From Pholiota molesta (taxonomy: Eukaryota > Basidiomycota > Agaricomycetes > Agaricales > Strophariaceae), in NCBI GenBank assembly GCA_014925825.1, contig JACGCK010000260.1, forward strand, positions 1 through 56,861: DNA of 56,861 nucleotides. The letters are read 5' to 3'. The translations under genes and the position numbers were made by a program. Position 1 is the stretch's first letter, and each line of letters opens with the position of its first letter. Shown here in pieces: positions 1-10,157 of this stretch. The notes under the pieces were generated by a model that saw nothing but the letters and a program-made list of their open reading frames with translations, was not told where the DNA came from and made no database searches.

Positions 1-265
1 CATCGCTGGCACCCTAGAGTGGACACCTTGGGCGAAGGGAAGTGGGGGGTGAAAGCAGAGAAAGGTGAGGCCGCGCGTCCTCCGTATCTTTCCTTGTGTT
101 TGGCTAACCAATCAGATTCCATTCCGCTACGTTTAGCCTGCCACCAGCGCTGCCGCCAACCCTTCGGCCTTTGCCGCTCTTCCTCAACTCTCTCCAACCA
201 GGGCAATCTATCGTCCTTTGGATTCTGCCCTCCCAACACTGTGATTCTCATAACCTGCCGAAGCC

Positions 266-3200
266 ATGTCTCTCGATCAGACCATCTGCAGTGGCTGCGA
301 CCGCGTTTTCGTCACATTTCGCGGGTACTGGCTCCACATAAAGCAAACTAGGGACCCAATCTGCCATGAAATCTACCTCAAAATCATGTCTCTGGCCTCT
401 GAATCTACACCTTCATCCCCCTCTGCGCCTTCAACCTTCTCACATTCTATGGATCCGCCGCAGGTCCCTCGCAGTTCTGGAACTCCACCGGTGAGAGGCT
501 TGCTATCGGGCAAGACACGAAATCAAAACACACACAACACCAGCGGAGTGAGATCTATACTCTGAGATCGAGCGACGCTCTCAAACAAAACAAAGAAACC
601 TTCTCTTTAGGGTGGGGTACTAGGTGGGGTGTCTTAATGACTTATCTCAGAACGATATCAATGCCCCAAGTTCGTTTGTATAGGGTTTAGGGATATATTC
701 AGAGGCTTTTAGTTTTGGAAACTTTGAACTTTGAACTTATCACTGGGTGAACAAGTAAAGTGTATGGGTTTATAAGTGTTTTAGGGTTCTCTGATGATCC
801 AACTGCGAATGCGAATGACAATCGTCGAGTTTAAGAGTCAAACAAGAGAAAGAGATGGACGTCGTCGTTCACTTTTCGACTATTCCACAGTCACTGCGAC
901 TGTATGGCTACCGAGTGGGTTTCTGACCACTATGACTACCACAGCAACACTGGCTGTATGACTACCGACGGCACTCTGTCCGTATGACTTCCAAATCTGA
1001 TCTCTCTTTTACTCTCTGAACTCTCTGATGCAACTCTTTGGATTCTCTTTCAAACTCTGAAGTCAAACGATATTTATCCTATTATCTCAACTAGGGCGCA
1101 ACGCCTCTTTGTGATCTAATGGGTACCAATTGCTTGTTATTACAGGTAAAAGCGACGCTAATTTATAGTACATGGGTTGTATGCGATATCTCTGAAAATA
1201 AAATAGAAACAAAGAAAGAACAAACAGTCTAAGCGAAGCTTGGGTCTAGGGTTTTGACCTGATGACCCAAGTCCCACATGGTATGGTCCAAGGGTATTTC
1301 CTTTTGGGTTTCTCTTTAGTGCCCCCTGTGTTTAGAGTCCTATCACTGGCCAACGAAGGCTCACGCGACAGTTCTGTTTTTAGAATTGGCGCGGTACATC
1401 AACCATCGCCTATTTATAGTGTTGTTTCGACACTAAGCGCCAACCTTCGGTCTCCTCCTTCAGAAATGCCGAAGTCGACCGGTCCGGTTCGGTTGTTTGG
1501 GTTATGCCGGAATACACGTGATACGCACGCCGCTATAGCGCCTTCTGATGCGTATCGCGTGGCAGTGAGGCGCCCGTACGGACCCACAAAGAGAAGCTGT
1601 TCTGAGAACCGCCTTTTAATGAAATTTAATTATCCAAAGAGCCTCCTCTCCTGTAGATGATATGAGTCGGCAATGGTTTCCGCGTTTTTGCTATCTCCCG
1701 GTTTAATAAGTATTCTCTTTTAGGTCCGAGCGATACTCATTTGCCATTGTCATAGTGCGTGTTGCCCATCTGGTATGGAGGAGATCTCTTTGTACGCGAG
1801 GTACGTCCGACAGGCTTCTCAGACGTCTACTCGCTTCTCGATTCCATGTTTCAAAGGTAAAATGACACTTTCGGCACTATTACATGCCCAGCCCAAAACG
1901 GACCGTATCACCGGCGCATGGAACTCCACCCGCGGAAGATTTCGTTCCATTCCAGGGCGACGCGTTCGGAACAGCGGCCGAATATGCGGATGACACGTTC
2001 GGTCAGGATGAAGATGCGGCCGACATTGCGACCATGCCGGCCCTCGTCGAGGACTCGGATATTGATTCAGATGAGGAGGCTGAGATGAACGCCGAACTCG
2101 AGCAGGGCTGGGAGCCTGAGCGCGACGGGGCGGCTGCTGACTCGGAATCAGCTACCGATGCACTGAACTCGAATGCGATGGAGGTCGATGAAGACGATGC
2201 GGCGCAAGAGCTCGCAGAAGTGCGGGAACAGCATGCGGCTGAAAGGTTCATTATTGGTGAAGGCCACGGCGTTACCCCTGCATCGATCATCCGATATTCA
2301 GATGAGTACCCATCGTCGCAAGCCGGCGCCAGTCTCACTCAACAAGACTGCCTCGACAAAGCCTACGAAACAGCCGTCCATGGCAGCTCGAACCCATGGG
2401 CTCCTTTCGCGTCCAAATTGGACTGGGAAGTTGCCCGATGGGCGAAATTGCGCGGGCCTACATCCACCGCCTTCTCCGACTTGTTGGCTATTGACGGTGT
2501 AAGCTGTTTTATTTGTATGTCTGAAGACCTCATGCTGAATTCTCTGCGGGTTATAGGTACAAGAGGCTCTCAATCTGTCCTACAAAACTTCGCAGCAGCT
2601 CAACCACGTCATTGATACTGCTCTCCCTGGGCGTCCTACATTTAAGCGCCACGAGGTTGTCATTCATGGAGAGGCTTTGGAGTTCTATTCACGGGATATC
2701 ATGGAGTGTATTCGCGCGCTATGGGGCGACCCGGATTTCTCAGGCGAGCTCGTTTTTGAACCTGAGCGCCACTATGCAGACGCCGATCAAACAATCCCCA
2801 TGCACCACGACATGCATACGGGCAGGTGGTGGTGGAAAATGCAGGTACGTGCTGATAGTTGCCTACCATGAATCAAACTAAATGTTCCTTCAGGAAAAGG
2901 TCGAGACGGAGACCGGTAAAACCAAATGCACCATCATACCCATCATCATCTCTTCAGACAAAACCCTGCTCACCCAGTTCCGCAACAAGACGGCGTACCC
3001 GGTATATCTCACAATCGGCAATCTTCCAAAGCACATCCGTCGCAAACCTTCACGGCAGGGGCAGGTGCTCCTGGCATATCTTCCAACGTCGAAACTAGAC
3101 CATATCCAAAACAAGGCATCCCGCAGACGCTGCCTAAGCAATTTGTTTCACAGCTGCATGGGCCATATCCTGCGTCCACTGGAGTCGGCTGGCCAGCACG

Positions 3201-5062
3201 GCATCGTTCTTGTGAGCGGCGATGGCGCGACGCGCCTGTGCTTTCCTATATATGCATGTTATGTTGCAGATTATCCGGAGCAGGTAAGCAGATTTCTCGC
3301 GATTTACAGGCCATTTCTAAAATGTTTCACAGGTCTTAGTAACATTGACGAAGACAGGTGATTGCCCAGTGTGCCCTGCCCCTCGCATAGGCATTGGCGA
3401 GCCGAGCAGCGTCATGGATCCTCGGGATAATGGTCCAATACTGGCTGCGCTAGCAAAAATCCAAGACGGCCCCGTTGCGTTCGCGAAGGCATGCTCTGAT
3501 GTCAACATCAAGCCAGTCCAAGCGCCATTTTGGAAGAACTTGCCATACATAAATGTCTATGAGTCTATTACCCCAGATATCCTCCACCAGCTCTACCAGG
3601 GCGTCGTCAAGCACGTGTTGGGATGGGTCTACTCCGTCCTCGGCTCCGCAGAAGTTGACGCACGCTGTCGTCGTCTCCCACCGAACCACCATGTCGTCCT
3701 CTTTATGAAGGGGATAACACAGCTCTCCCGTGTCACTGGAACCCAGCACGATCAAATATGTCGCTTTTTCCTTGGCCTGATTGCAGATATTCGGATACCA
3801 GGCGAGTCGGCTGCTTCAAGTGCCAAGTTGGTGAAAGCTGTACGCGCGCTCATGGATTTCGTATACCTCACCAAATACCCCGTCCACACCTCACAAACAC
3901 TCGACTCTATGGACGCCGCTCTTCAAGACTTCCACAACAACATCGACATTTTTATCACCCTTGGCATTCGCACGCATTTCGATATGCCCAAAGTCCATTT
4001 CACCGGCCACTACCGCTACTTCATCGAGCAATTCGGAACAGCCGACAACTTCAACACCGAGTACACAGAACGTTTACACATCGATATGGCAAAGAACGCC
4101 TACCGCGCAACCAATCGCAAGGACGAATACCCCCAAATGACGGCCTGGTTGGACCGGCGCGAGAAAATGCTGCATCACGAGAAGTACATTCAACGACGTC
4201 TTGTTGCCCTTGCTCAGGCTCCAGGCATTCGTCGCTCGCAGCTTGTGAGGCCGGCGCCTTGTTTAATACCCCTACGAACTCAGCATATGTCAAAACACCC
4301 ATCCGTACGAGCAGTTACCTTCGACGTGTTGCGTCAGAAGTACGGCGCTCATCAGTTTCAGGCAGCACTTTCGCGGTTTATTGCTCAGTACCAACACCCA
4401 TCATACTCGAAACGTCAAATCGAGGCCGAGGCCTCTGCCCTACACATCCCATTCTACAAAGTGTCCGTCTATCATCGATTGAAATTCACCAGCCAGGACG
4501 TCTACGCTCTGGACCCGCTAGCTGCCCATGTTGTTGATTCAATCCACGCGGAGCCTGTCCGCTTCGATAAGAACATGAAAGTTGTTCCGGGACGCTTTGA
4601 TACGGCGCTTATCAAAGTAAAGGACGGCGGCGAGACTGGGGTTAAAGGTATGGTTTTAGTCAACTGAATGTTGTTCAACATCTAACATGCTATATTCTAC
4701 TTCTAGGCCATTGCATTGGACAGATTCGGTGCATCTTTACCCTCCCCCCAGCCGATGTAGCACGCTGGTTTCCCGAGGGCTTTCCTCACAAGCATCTGGC
4801 TTATGTCGACTGGTTTACGCCCTTTACCCGCGCCCATTTCGACCGTAGCACCAAGATGTTTCGAATCGCCCGCCTTATGAATGGCGGAGACCGCGTTGCG
4901 AGTATAGTTCCATTGGCCACAATCCGTGCAAGCGTACAGCTGCTTCCTAAATTCGGACCCGTTGCAGCAGCAGATTGGCGGTCAAGCAGTGTGCTTGATG
5001 TATCTCCTTATTTCTACGTAAATCCTTTTTCAGACCGTTTCGTATATGCAACTGTATTCTAA
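266..5062 (+). CDS. Plavaka-type (CACTA-like) transposase, probably interrupted
   Basis: This gene would cut and join DNA for a Plavaka-type transposon. Frame-consistent exons are 266-489, 1931-2498, 2557-2844, 2894-3283, 3333-4647 and 4707-5062, giving about 1,046 residues if the block at 490-1930 is left out. The N-terminus has a finger-like CSGC...H...C pattern (about residues 9-35). The central region has the family's blocks: NPWAPF, SDKTLLTQF, SGDGATRLCFPIYACYVADY, KTGDCPVC, ITPDILHQLYQGVVKH and NTEYTERLHID. The Asp of SDKT, the Asp of SGDG and the Glu of TEYTERLH are candidate DDE residues (inference). All introns except the first are 49-59 bp with GT/AG ends. The first exon is split by 1.44 kb bordered by a direct repeat, so this copy may be inactive. 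No CACTA-type terminal repeats were found in the window. Family assignment is confident; activity is doubtful. Confidence 0.85.
490..1919. mobile_element. Insertion inside the Plavaka gene, flanked by an 11-bp direct repeat
   Basis: The sequence GGAACTCCACC occurs at 479-489 and again at 1920-1930, in the same codon phase. Removing one copy plus the block between them joins the reading frame cleanly (...SGTPP then AEDFVPF...). This fits an insertion with target-site duplication better than an intron, which would be far longer than the other introns here and would not join in frame at the obvious GTGAGA donor. The block has no convincing coding sequence. It is pyrimidine-rich around 990-1060 and has no long inverted ends, only CCGGTGA near both edges in inverted orientation. 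Element class is unknown. Confidence 0.5.
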
Positions 5063-5774
5063 TTTAATATATATGGTACACTATTTAGTCTTCAATGTGG
5101 TCGAAGGGCTCGTCCTGGACGAGGGTGCGTCCCTCGATGGTGAGCCGCGCGGCCTGTGACTCAACATGGAGTCAAAGTCACGTCACACGCGCTCCTCATC
5201 ACCCACCTCCAACACAAAGCACATAGCGCCGCCGCTTCCTCTGCTGCACACATCCGTGGGCGAGTGCTGGAGTCAGTTTCACACCCGGAACTTCTCCAGC
5301 ACTTCAGGCTCATGCGATGCAGAGGAGCTAAAGTGCAAGTTGCAACCCAGGCCCAAGTTCAACCCAGCTCAACAACCCGGGAGCCTCCGACCCCAAGTTT
5401 CAGTCAACACGGCGGCGAAAGGCCGAGCAGATCGCATTCAAAGCCTCCAGTATGCTGCACATGGGAGGACGTGCGGGTACGTGCTCTCCTTGGGGTGGGC
5501 CGTGCCAATTACTTATTCCGAGCTCACCCCATCGTGATAAGGGCGGGTTGGATCTTTGGTAAGCCTGGCCGCAATTGATATCCGCTGTGACTGACGATTG
5601 GTTCGGCCATGTCCTGCTGCACAAGCTCCGCCACTGTTGGGGGGAAAATTTGCAGGTTCCACTCGAACTACATCCTGCCCTGCAACCTATCTGCGAAGCC
5701 CTCAAGGTACAGCTAGCCTCTCGCCATCGGGAATCCTGCTCTCATCTTTTTTTTGCCCATTTTCCAGTCTACCG
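5063..5774. other. Spacer with unassigned short ORFs
   Basis: A run of open frames starts at ATG 5166 and another fragment ends near 5707 at a plausible GTACAG donor. Neither resembles a family I know. They could be 5' exons of the Ala-rich gene that starts at 5775, or leftover non-coding sequence of the Plavaka element. No promoter motif or RNA gene was recognised. Confidence 0.3.
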
Positions 5775-6926
5775 ATGGCCCTCAGACACACATTCCGTGC
5801 TTTAGATGCGACGCCATCGCCCTTTAGCTCGCCTGCGAAGAGGAAAGCGGCCGACTCCGATTTAGACGACCCAGACGCGGGATCCTCGCTGGGCTTTGTG
5901 CTTTTTCCACGTCGAGCAAAGCTGCCACGACCCCAGCCAAAGCCCAGGGCGGGCCGCCCACAGCCTGAGACGCCGCTGACACCGACGCCGACTCGTGCTA
6001 GCTCAAAGGCCGGCGAACTTGTAGGAGGAAAGCCATGGCCCCCGGCGCGCAGCCGTAAATCGCGCCAGGCTGCATTGGCTGCTGCATTGGCGGCCGCGGG
6101 TTCTCCTTCTGCTGGAGAGAATAGCGCAGTCACCGCCGCGGCCCCTGCATCCACCGCCACCATCGAAGCCAGTGCTGCAGGAGCCGTGCCTACAGGACAA
6201 GGGGCTGCGCCCGCCATTGCCCAGGCCTCACAGCCTCAGGCGGCGGGGCATGCAGTCGTTACGCCAGCCTCGGCCCCTCCTGTGCCCGCATCCACCGCGG
6301 CAGCAGCTGCACCCACCGTCGCCCAGCCACCTCCCACTGCAGAGGCCGCCTGCATCACAGCGACGGCGAACCCCCCCGCCGCCGCAGGCCCTAATGCGAC
6401 GGCCACTTCTGCACCCAACCCCACGGCTGCCGTTGTCGCCACGGCTCTCCACAACGCCACCGCCAACCCTGCCTGCATCACAGCGACGGAGAACCCCACT
6501 GTTGCGATGGCCACAACCATTGCCCCGCCCATGCCCATCAACCACAACGCGCCTGGATCGCCCATCACCACCGCCGCAGGCCCTAATGCGACGGCCGCTC
6601 CTGCACTCAACCCCACAGCTGCCGTTGTCGCCGCCGCTCTCCACAACGCCGCCGCCAACCCTACGGAAGCTGAAACCCCAAGATTCATGGCCGACGTATC
6701 CACCGACCTGATTGGCCAAGGCGAAGCTATCTTGAAGGAGCTTCTGAACGTTCACAAGCGCGATCGCGGAGCATTCGAGAGGCTGCAGAGGGCGTTGAGG
6801 ATGAGCCAGGAGGCCAACTCAAAGGGTGAGCTTGCGTTGAAAAAAGTCGAGGCAGAGTTGGAGGAGACGAAGGCCAAGCTCAACGGCCTTCGTCAAGTTC
6901 TATTCAAAGCAACGGAGCTGTTGTAA
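5775..6926 (+). CDS. Ala/Pro-rich protein with C-terminal coiled coil, unknown function
   Basis: The open frame starts with MALRHTFRALDATPSPF and is about 383 residues long. I chose this start because the frame upstream reads into spacer sequence. Residues 1-100 are basic with several SP and TP sites. Residues about 100-300 are almost entirely Ala, Pro, Thr and Asn and contain an imperfect internal duplication (the AAGPNATA...NPTAAVV...LHNA block appears twice). The last 80 residues (DLIGQGEAILKELLNVHKRD onward) have heptad-like spacing of Leu and many charged residues, so a coiled coil is likely. It lies 0.7 kb downstream of the Plavaka transposase on the same strand and may be that element's second gene, but no sequence feature proves this. 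No function can be named. Confidence 0.5.
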   Translation: MALRHTFRALDATPSPFSSPAKRKAADSDLDDPDAGSSLGFVLFPRRAKLPRPQPKPRAGRPQPETPLTPTPTRASSKAGELVGGKPWPPARSRKSRQAALAAALAAAGSPSAGENSAVTAAAPASTATIEASAAGAVPTGQGAAPAIAQASQPQAAGHAVVTPASAPPVPASTAAAAAPTVAQPPPTAEAACITATANPPAAAGPNATATSAPNPTAAVVATALHNATANPACITATENPTVAMATTIAPPMPINHNAPGSPITTAAGPNATAAPALNPTAAVVAAALHNAAANPTEAETPRFMADVSTDLIGQGEAILKELLNVHKRDRGAFERLQRALRMSQEANSKGELALKKVEAELEETKAKLNGLRQVLFKATELL

Positions 6927-7464
6927 AAGGTTTACGAGGGTAGCCAGAGAATGTAGAATAAGTTCAAATAAGACTGGACATTTTTGAACCAATCCTTACT
7001 GCGACTGATGATAATGGAGCAAGGTGACTCAAGGCTGATCGCAACTAATGCAGGGCTGATTGAACACAGATTTCAACTTATGGAGAGTATTACACGAGAA
7101 TAAGGTAGGTCTTCACTAATTATACTGATATAAAGCTTATTCTGTCTGATTGCTAATTTAGATTTTTCCCGATGGAATCAATAGCGCTCTGTATTGTGTG
7201 CAGAATATTAAGACCTACCAGCGTCAAATTCTGTCAGTGGGTCCTTCCAAGATAAACGAAAAGTATACCGGAGACATGACGACCTTATGTAGTCACTCAG
7301 ATTCATCAATGACATCGTAGGAATTTACGCATTCAAGAAAGGGTCCATTATACCTCGATGAACTGAGTTAGAACTTGGATAGTACTACACGCAAAATACA
7401 AGGATCGGTCCGTTAGATAATGTACACTTTATGGCCTGTAAGTCCATCTATATCCATACAAGTA
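6927..7464. other. AT-rich spacer, nothing recognised
   Basis: This stretch separates the 3' ends of two convergent genes. I see no open frame with coding character, no RNA gene and no repeat. Confidence 0.5.
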
Positions 7465-8307
7465 TTAGACAGAATCCCTAACAAGAATATCATATTGTCC
7501 CGGTCTATACGGGAAAAATAATAACGCCATGAGTACATAACGCAACACCAATGATTCGGTAAAATGGCACGGGGGGACGGCAACGTACCTATACAGCAGC
7601 ACCAGCGCCTGTTTATTTACGTCCAAATTGTTTCGGAACTGAATGAAATCAACGTGCCCATCCTGCGCCATGAGGTATGCAAGATCAAGGTTTAGCTTCA
7701 ACGCGTTTGACGGAGCGTCGATCTCAACATTATCTGTGGGAAATGTTGGACAAGAGCATTCAATGAAAGGTGATGACAGTTTTATCTTTAGATTAAACAC
7801 GCACCAGCTTCCTTGCCCATAGCTTGTACGACGTTTGACGTGAACGAGTCGACATCCATGAGTTCTTTCGTGTCAGGATGGACCAAAAAGCCGTCATAGT
7901 TGCTTCGATTGAGGCAGATTTGAGCTGACTGGTATACATGTTTAAAAGGCTCAGTTGCTAAAGGACATGCGAACGAGGGAACATTTTACGCACGGTGAGT
8001 AGTCTTAAATAGAGCACGACGGAATTAGAATCTAGATTACCCATATCAGTAGATTAGTCTCGTAAAGTTGGCAACGCGACGCACATTCAGCGTTCTGGAA
8101 GGTCTCGAGCAAGACTTCTGCTGTCATCCCTTTCGAAACTTTCTCCACGAGTTCCTTGAATACGTCATAGTAGTCTTCATAATATACTAGTTTCTCGATC
8201 CCCGCGTTGTCCAAGATACTAGGCGTGGTGTCCAGAAGGGAGAGAGCGATTGCTACTGCCGTATCGCGTCCAGAATGCGGGAGAGAGAGGAGATTATCGA
8301 TGTACGC
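7465..8307 (-). CDS. Multi-exon hypothetical protein, 5' end unresolved
   Basis: On the minus strand four exons join in frame: from about 8307 down to 8041, 7949-7805, 7733-7589 and 7504-7465 (stop). Each junction has GT/AG ends and all phases agree, which is strong evidence for a real gene. The product includes LSLPHSGRDTAVAIALSLLD, KLVYYEDYYDVFKELVEKV and a segment around LVHPDTKELMDVDSFTSNVV. It is soluble-looking with no signal peptide or membrane segment. No ATG is visible in frame upstream of 8307: joining to a small ATG-bearing stretch near 8386-8373 through its GTAAGT donor runs into a stop, so this may be a 5'-truncated remnant or have an exon I could not place. I do not recognise the family. 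Confidence 0.5.
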
Positions 8308-9504
8308 GAAGCCGATGGCCGTAGATTATAGTTATGTCCTCCTGGGCACATTTGGTAAGCAAGGGAGTCAGGAAGTACTTACCGGCAGAAGGTCATCACA
8401 GCGATAAATTTAAAGCAATCCCCTTCCCCTAAGTCACGTGTTAACATTTCTATGTCAAAACTTCTCAAGTAAAGAAATATTCTTTCATTCTCAATATGAA
8501 ATAGTTATCTTGACATTTTTACTCCATGTCAAGGGCACCATAGTACCAGAAATGTTTGACTATACAGCCAACACAATCGTAAATACATTGAATTATCCAT
8601 TTCAATAAACCTACGCGTAACCCATGGACGCTCTCCCACAGTCTGCAGCGGCCATGCAGAGCTTGCAGCTGGGTTGCGATTTCTAGATCGCCATATAGCC
8701 TTAAGGCTTGAAGCGCAGCAAATGATCCCCCAAAAAAGGGATCTGAAGACGATGAAGCTATGGCGGGATGCGGCTTTTGGCGAAGGACGGAATGCATTTT
8801 TCGGTCGCCTTTGGCGGTCACAACGGGAACGCCGGCCTACCGAGAAATTATTCTGAATGGCTGAGGGTTGGTCGTACAAGTGGTGCAAGAATTTACGACG
8901 TTTGGCGTACATTGATGGTGTGAGCCTTGATCGATTGATCTTGAATGTGTGAATGTTTCTTCGATCTTGCATAACAAAATTCTCATTTCTTTTTCGTGGA
9001 TGTACATCCTTCAATGACGATACACATAACACCATTGAGCTGCGACATATCTAAGCATGCCCAGAAGAGCTGATTAAGAAAAGAAAACAAGCAGGCAGGT
9101 GTGCAGAATCGTGGACGGTGTGTCGACGAGTGGTAAAACCACCGTAGCCTTCCTCCAAGTCAACGCACAGTCGCTCCATCCTGGCACCCAAAGAAAAATG
9201 GACCACGAGAAGTATGCTATGCTCTCCCGCGCTGACAGGGCACCCCAGGCGGTTATCCCTTTACGCAAGCACGACGCGCGTTCAAGTTTTCACAACATGC
9301 ACTCGGTCCTGCCGCGGCAGCGCCCGCACAAGCGCTCCGTCTTCGCGCAGACACGCTAGCAGCCGCAGGGCGCCTGGGTACCGGCGCACGCGGGGTCGCA
9401 GGCGCGCACGCGGAGCTGTGTGGATTCATGATACAACGTAGAGACGGACGGACGGCGGGCGGACGCGCAGTGCGCACCGCACGGTACGAGAGGGGCGGAT
9501 GGGG
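8308..9504. other. Spacer with no supported gene
   Basis: Several open frames of 60-170 codons overlap on both strands here, but none has good splice structure or a recognisable motif. They look like chance frames in moderately GC-rich DNA. Confidence 0.4.
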
Positions 9505-9580
9505 GACAACGTTTCGTGGACAACGTTTTGTGGATAACGTTTTGTGGATAACGTTTTGTGGATAACGTTTTGTGGATAAC
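9505..9580. repeat. 14-bp tandem repeat (GTGGATAACGTTTT)n
   Basis: About five head-to-tail units of GTGGATAACGTTTT; the leftmost units vary (GGACAAC, GTTTC). A related TGTGGATAACATG occurs near 9831, about 250 bp away. This is a simple minisatellite 3' of the gene ending at 10158. Confidence 0.85.
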
Positions 9581-10157
9581 TGGGGGTGAATAGTAGTAGT
9601 AGTATGTAGTAGTAGCAGTTTTAAGTAGGAGCAGCAGGGTTTGAGTAGGAATAGCAGATTTTAACGAGAGAGGACGACGATAGCGAGCGGGATGCATGGC
9701 GGATGGACTGAACGAGAGAGGGTGATGCTTGGAGATCAGGGGACGATGTAAGTATTCCGGCGGAACGTGCGTTAGATAGGGAAAGGAGGATGAGGGTGGG
9801 ATGTTCCTTGATTGATAACAGGCTTTGGTTTGTGGATAACATGTAGTAAGTACGTAGTAGTAGCAGGTTTGGACAACAGATAACGAGCGATAGCGAACGG
9901 ATAGCAGATGGACTGAACGAGAGATGATGGATGATGTTTCTAGATCAGGAGACGACGGTTGCAACAGAAGGATGTATGGGACACCGAGGAGGGCGAGGAT
10001 GGGGATAACGAGACGTGATGTTCCTTGATTGGATGCAGCGAGATGGATAACAAGGATGGAGACATGAGAGAGACAAATCGAAAGCAGATGAGACGAGATG
10101 ATGCGAGCACAGAACACGACGACACCCACACCCCACACCCCCACACGCGAGCCCAAC
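9581..10157. other. 3' flank of the Ser/Pro-rich gene, no supported gene
   Basis: The minus-strand frame that runs through here has no stop for about 300 codons but reads as low-complexity sequence with no family match. The gene at 10158-11930 has a good donor-like sequence (GTAAGT) right at its stop codon, so part of this stretch could hold a further 3' exon. Confidence 0.3.

Noticed and set aside
490..1930. A normal 1.4-kb intron in the Plavaka gene
   Set aside because: The GTGAGA donor at 491 does not join in frame to the obvious acceptor near 1891, other introns are 49-59 bp, and the 11-bp direct repeat in equal codon phase fits an insertion better. Not excluded without transcripts.
9099..9359. 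ORF containing STSGKTTVAF, resembling a P-loop
   Set aside because: The pattern lacks a full GxxxxGK(S/T) motif and the frame has no other nucleotide-binding features or splice support.
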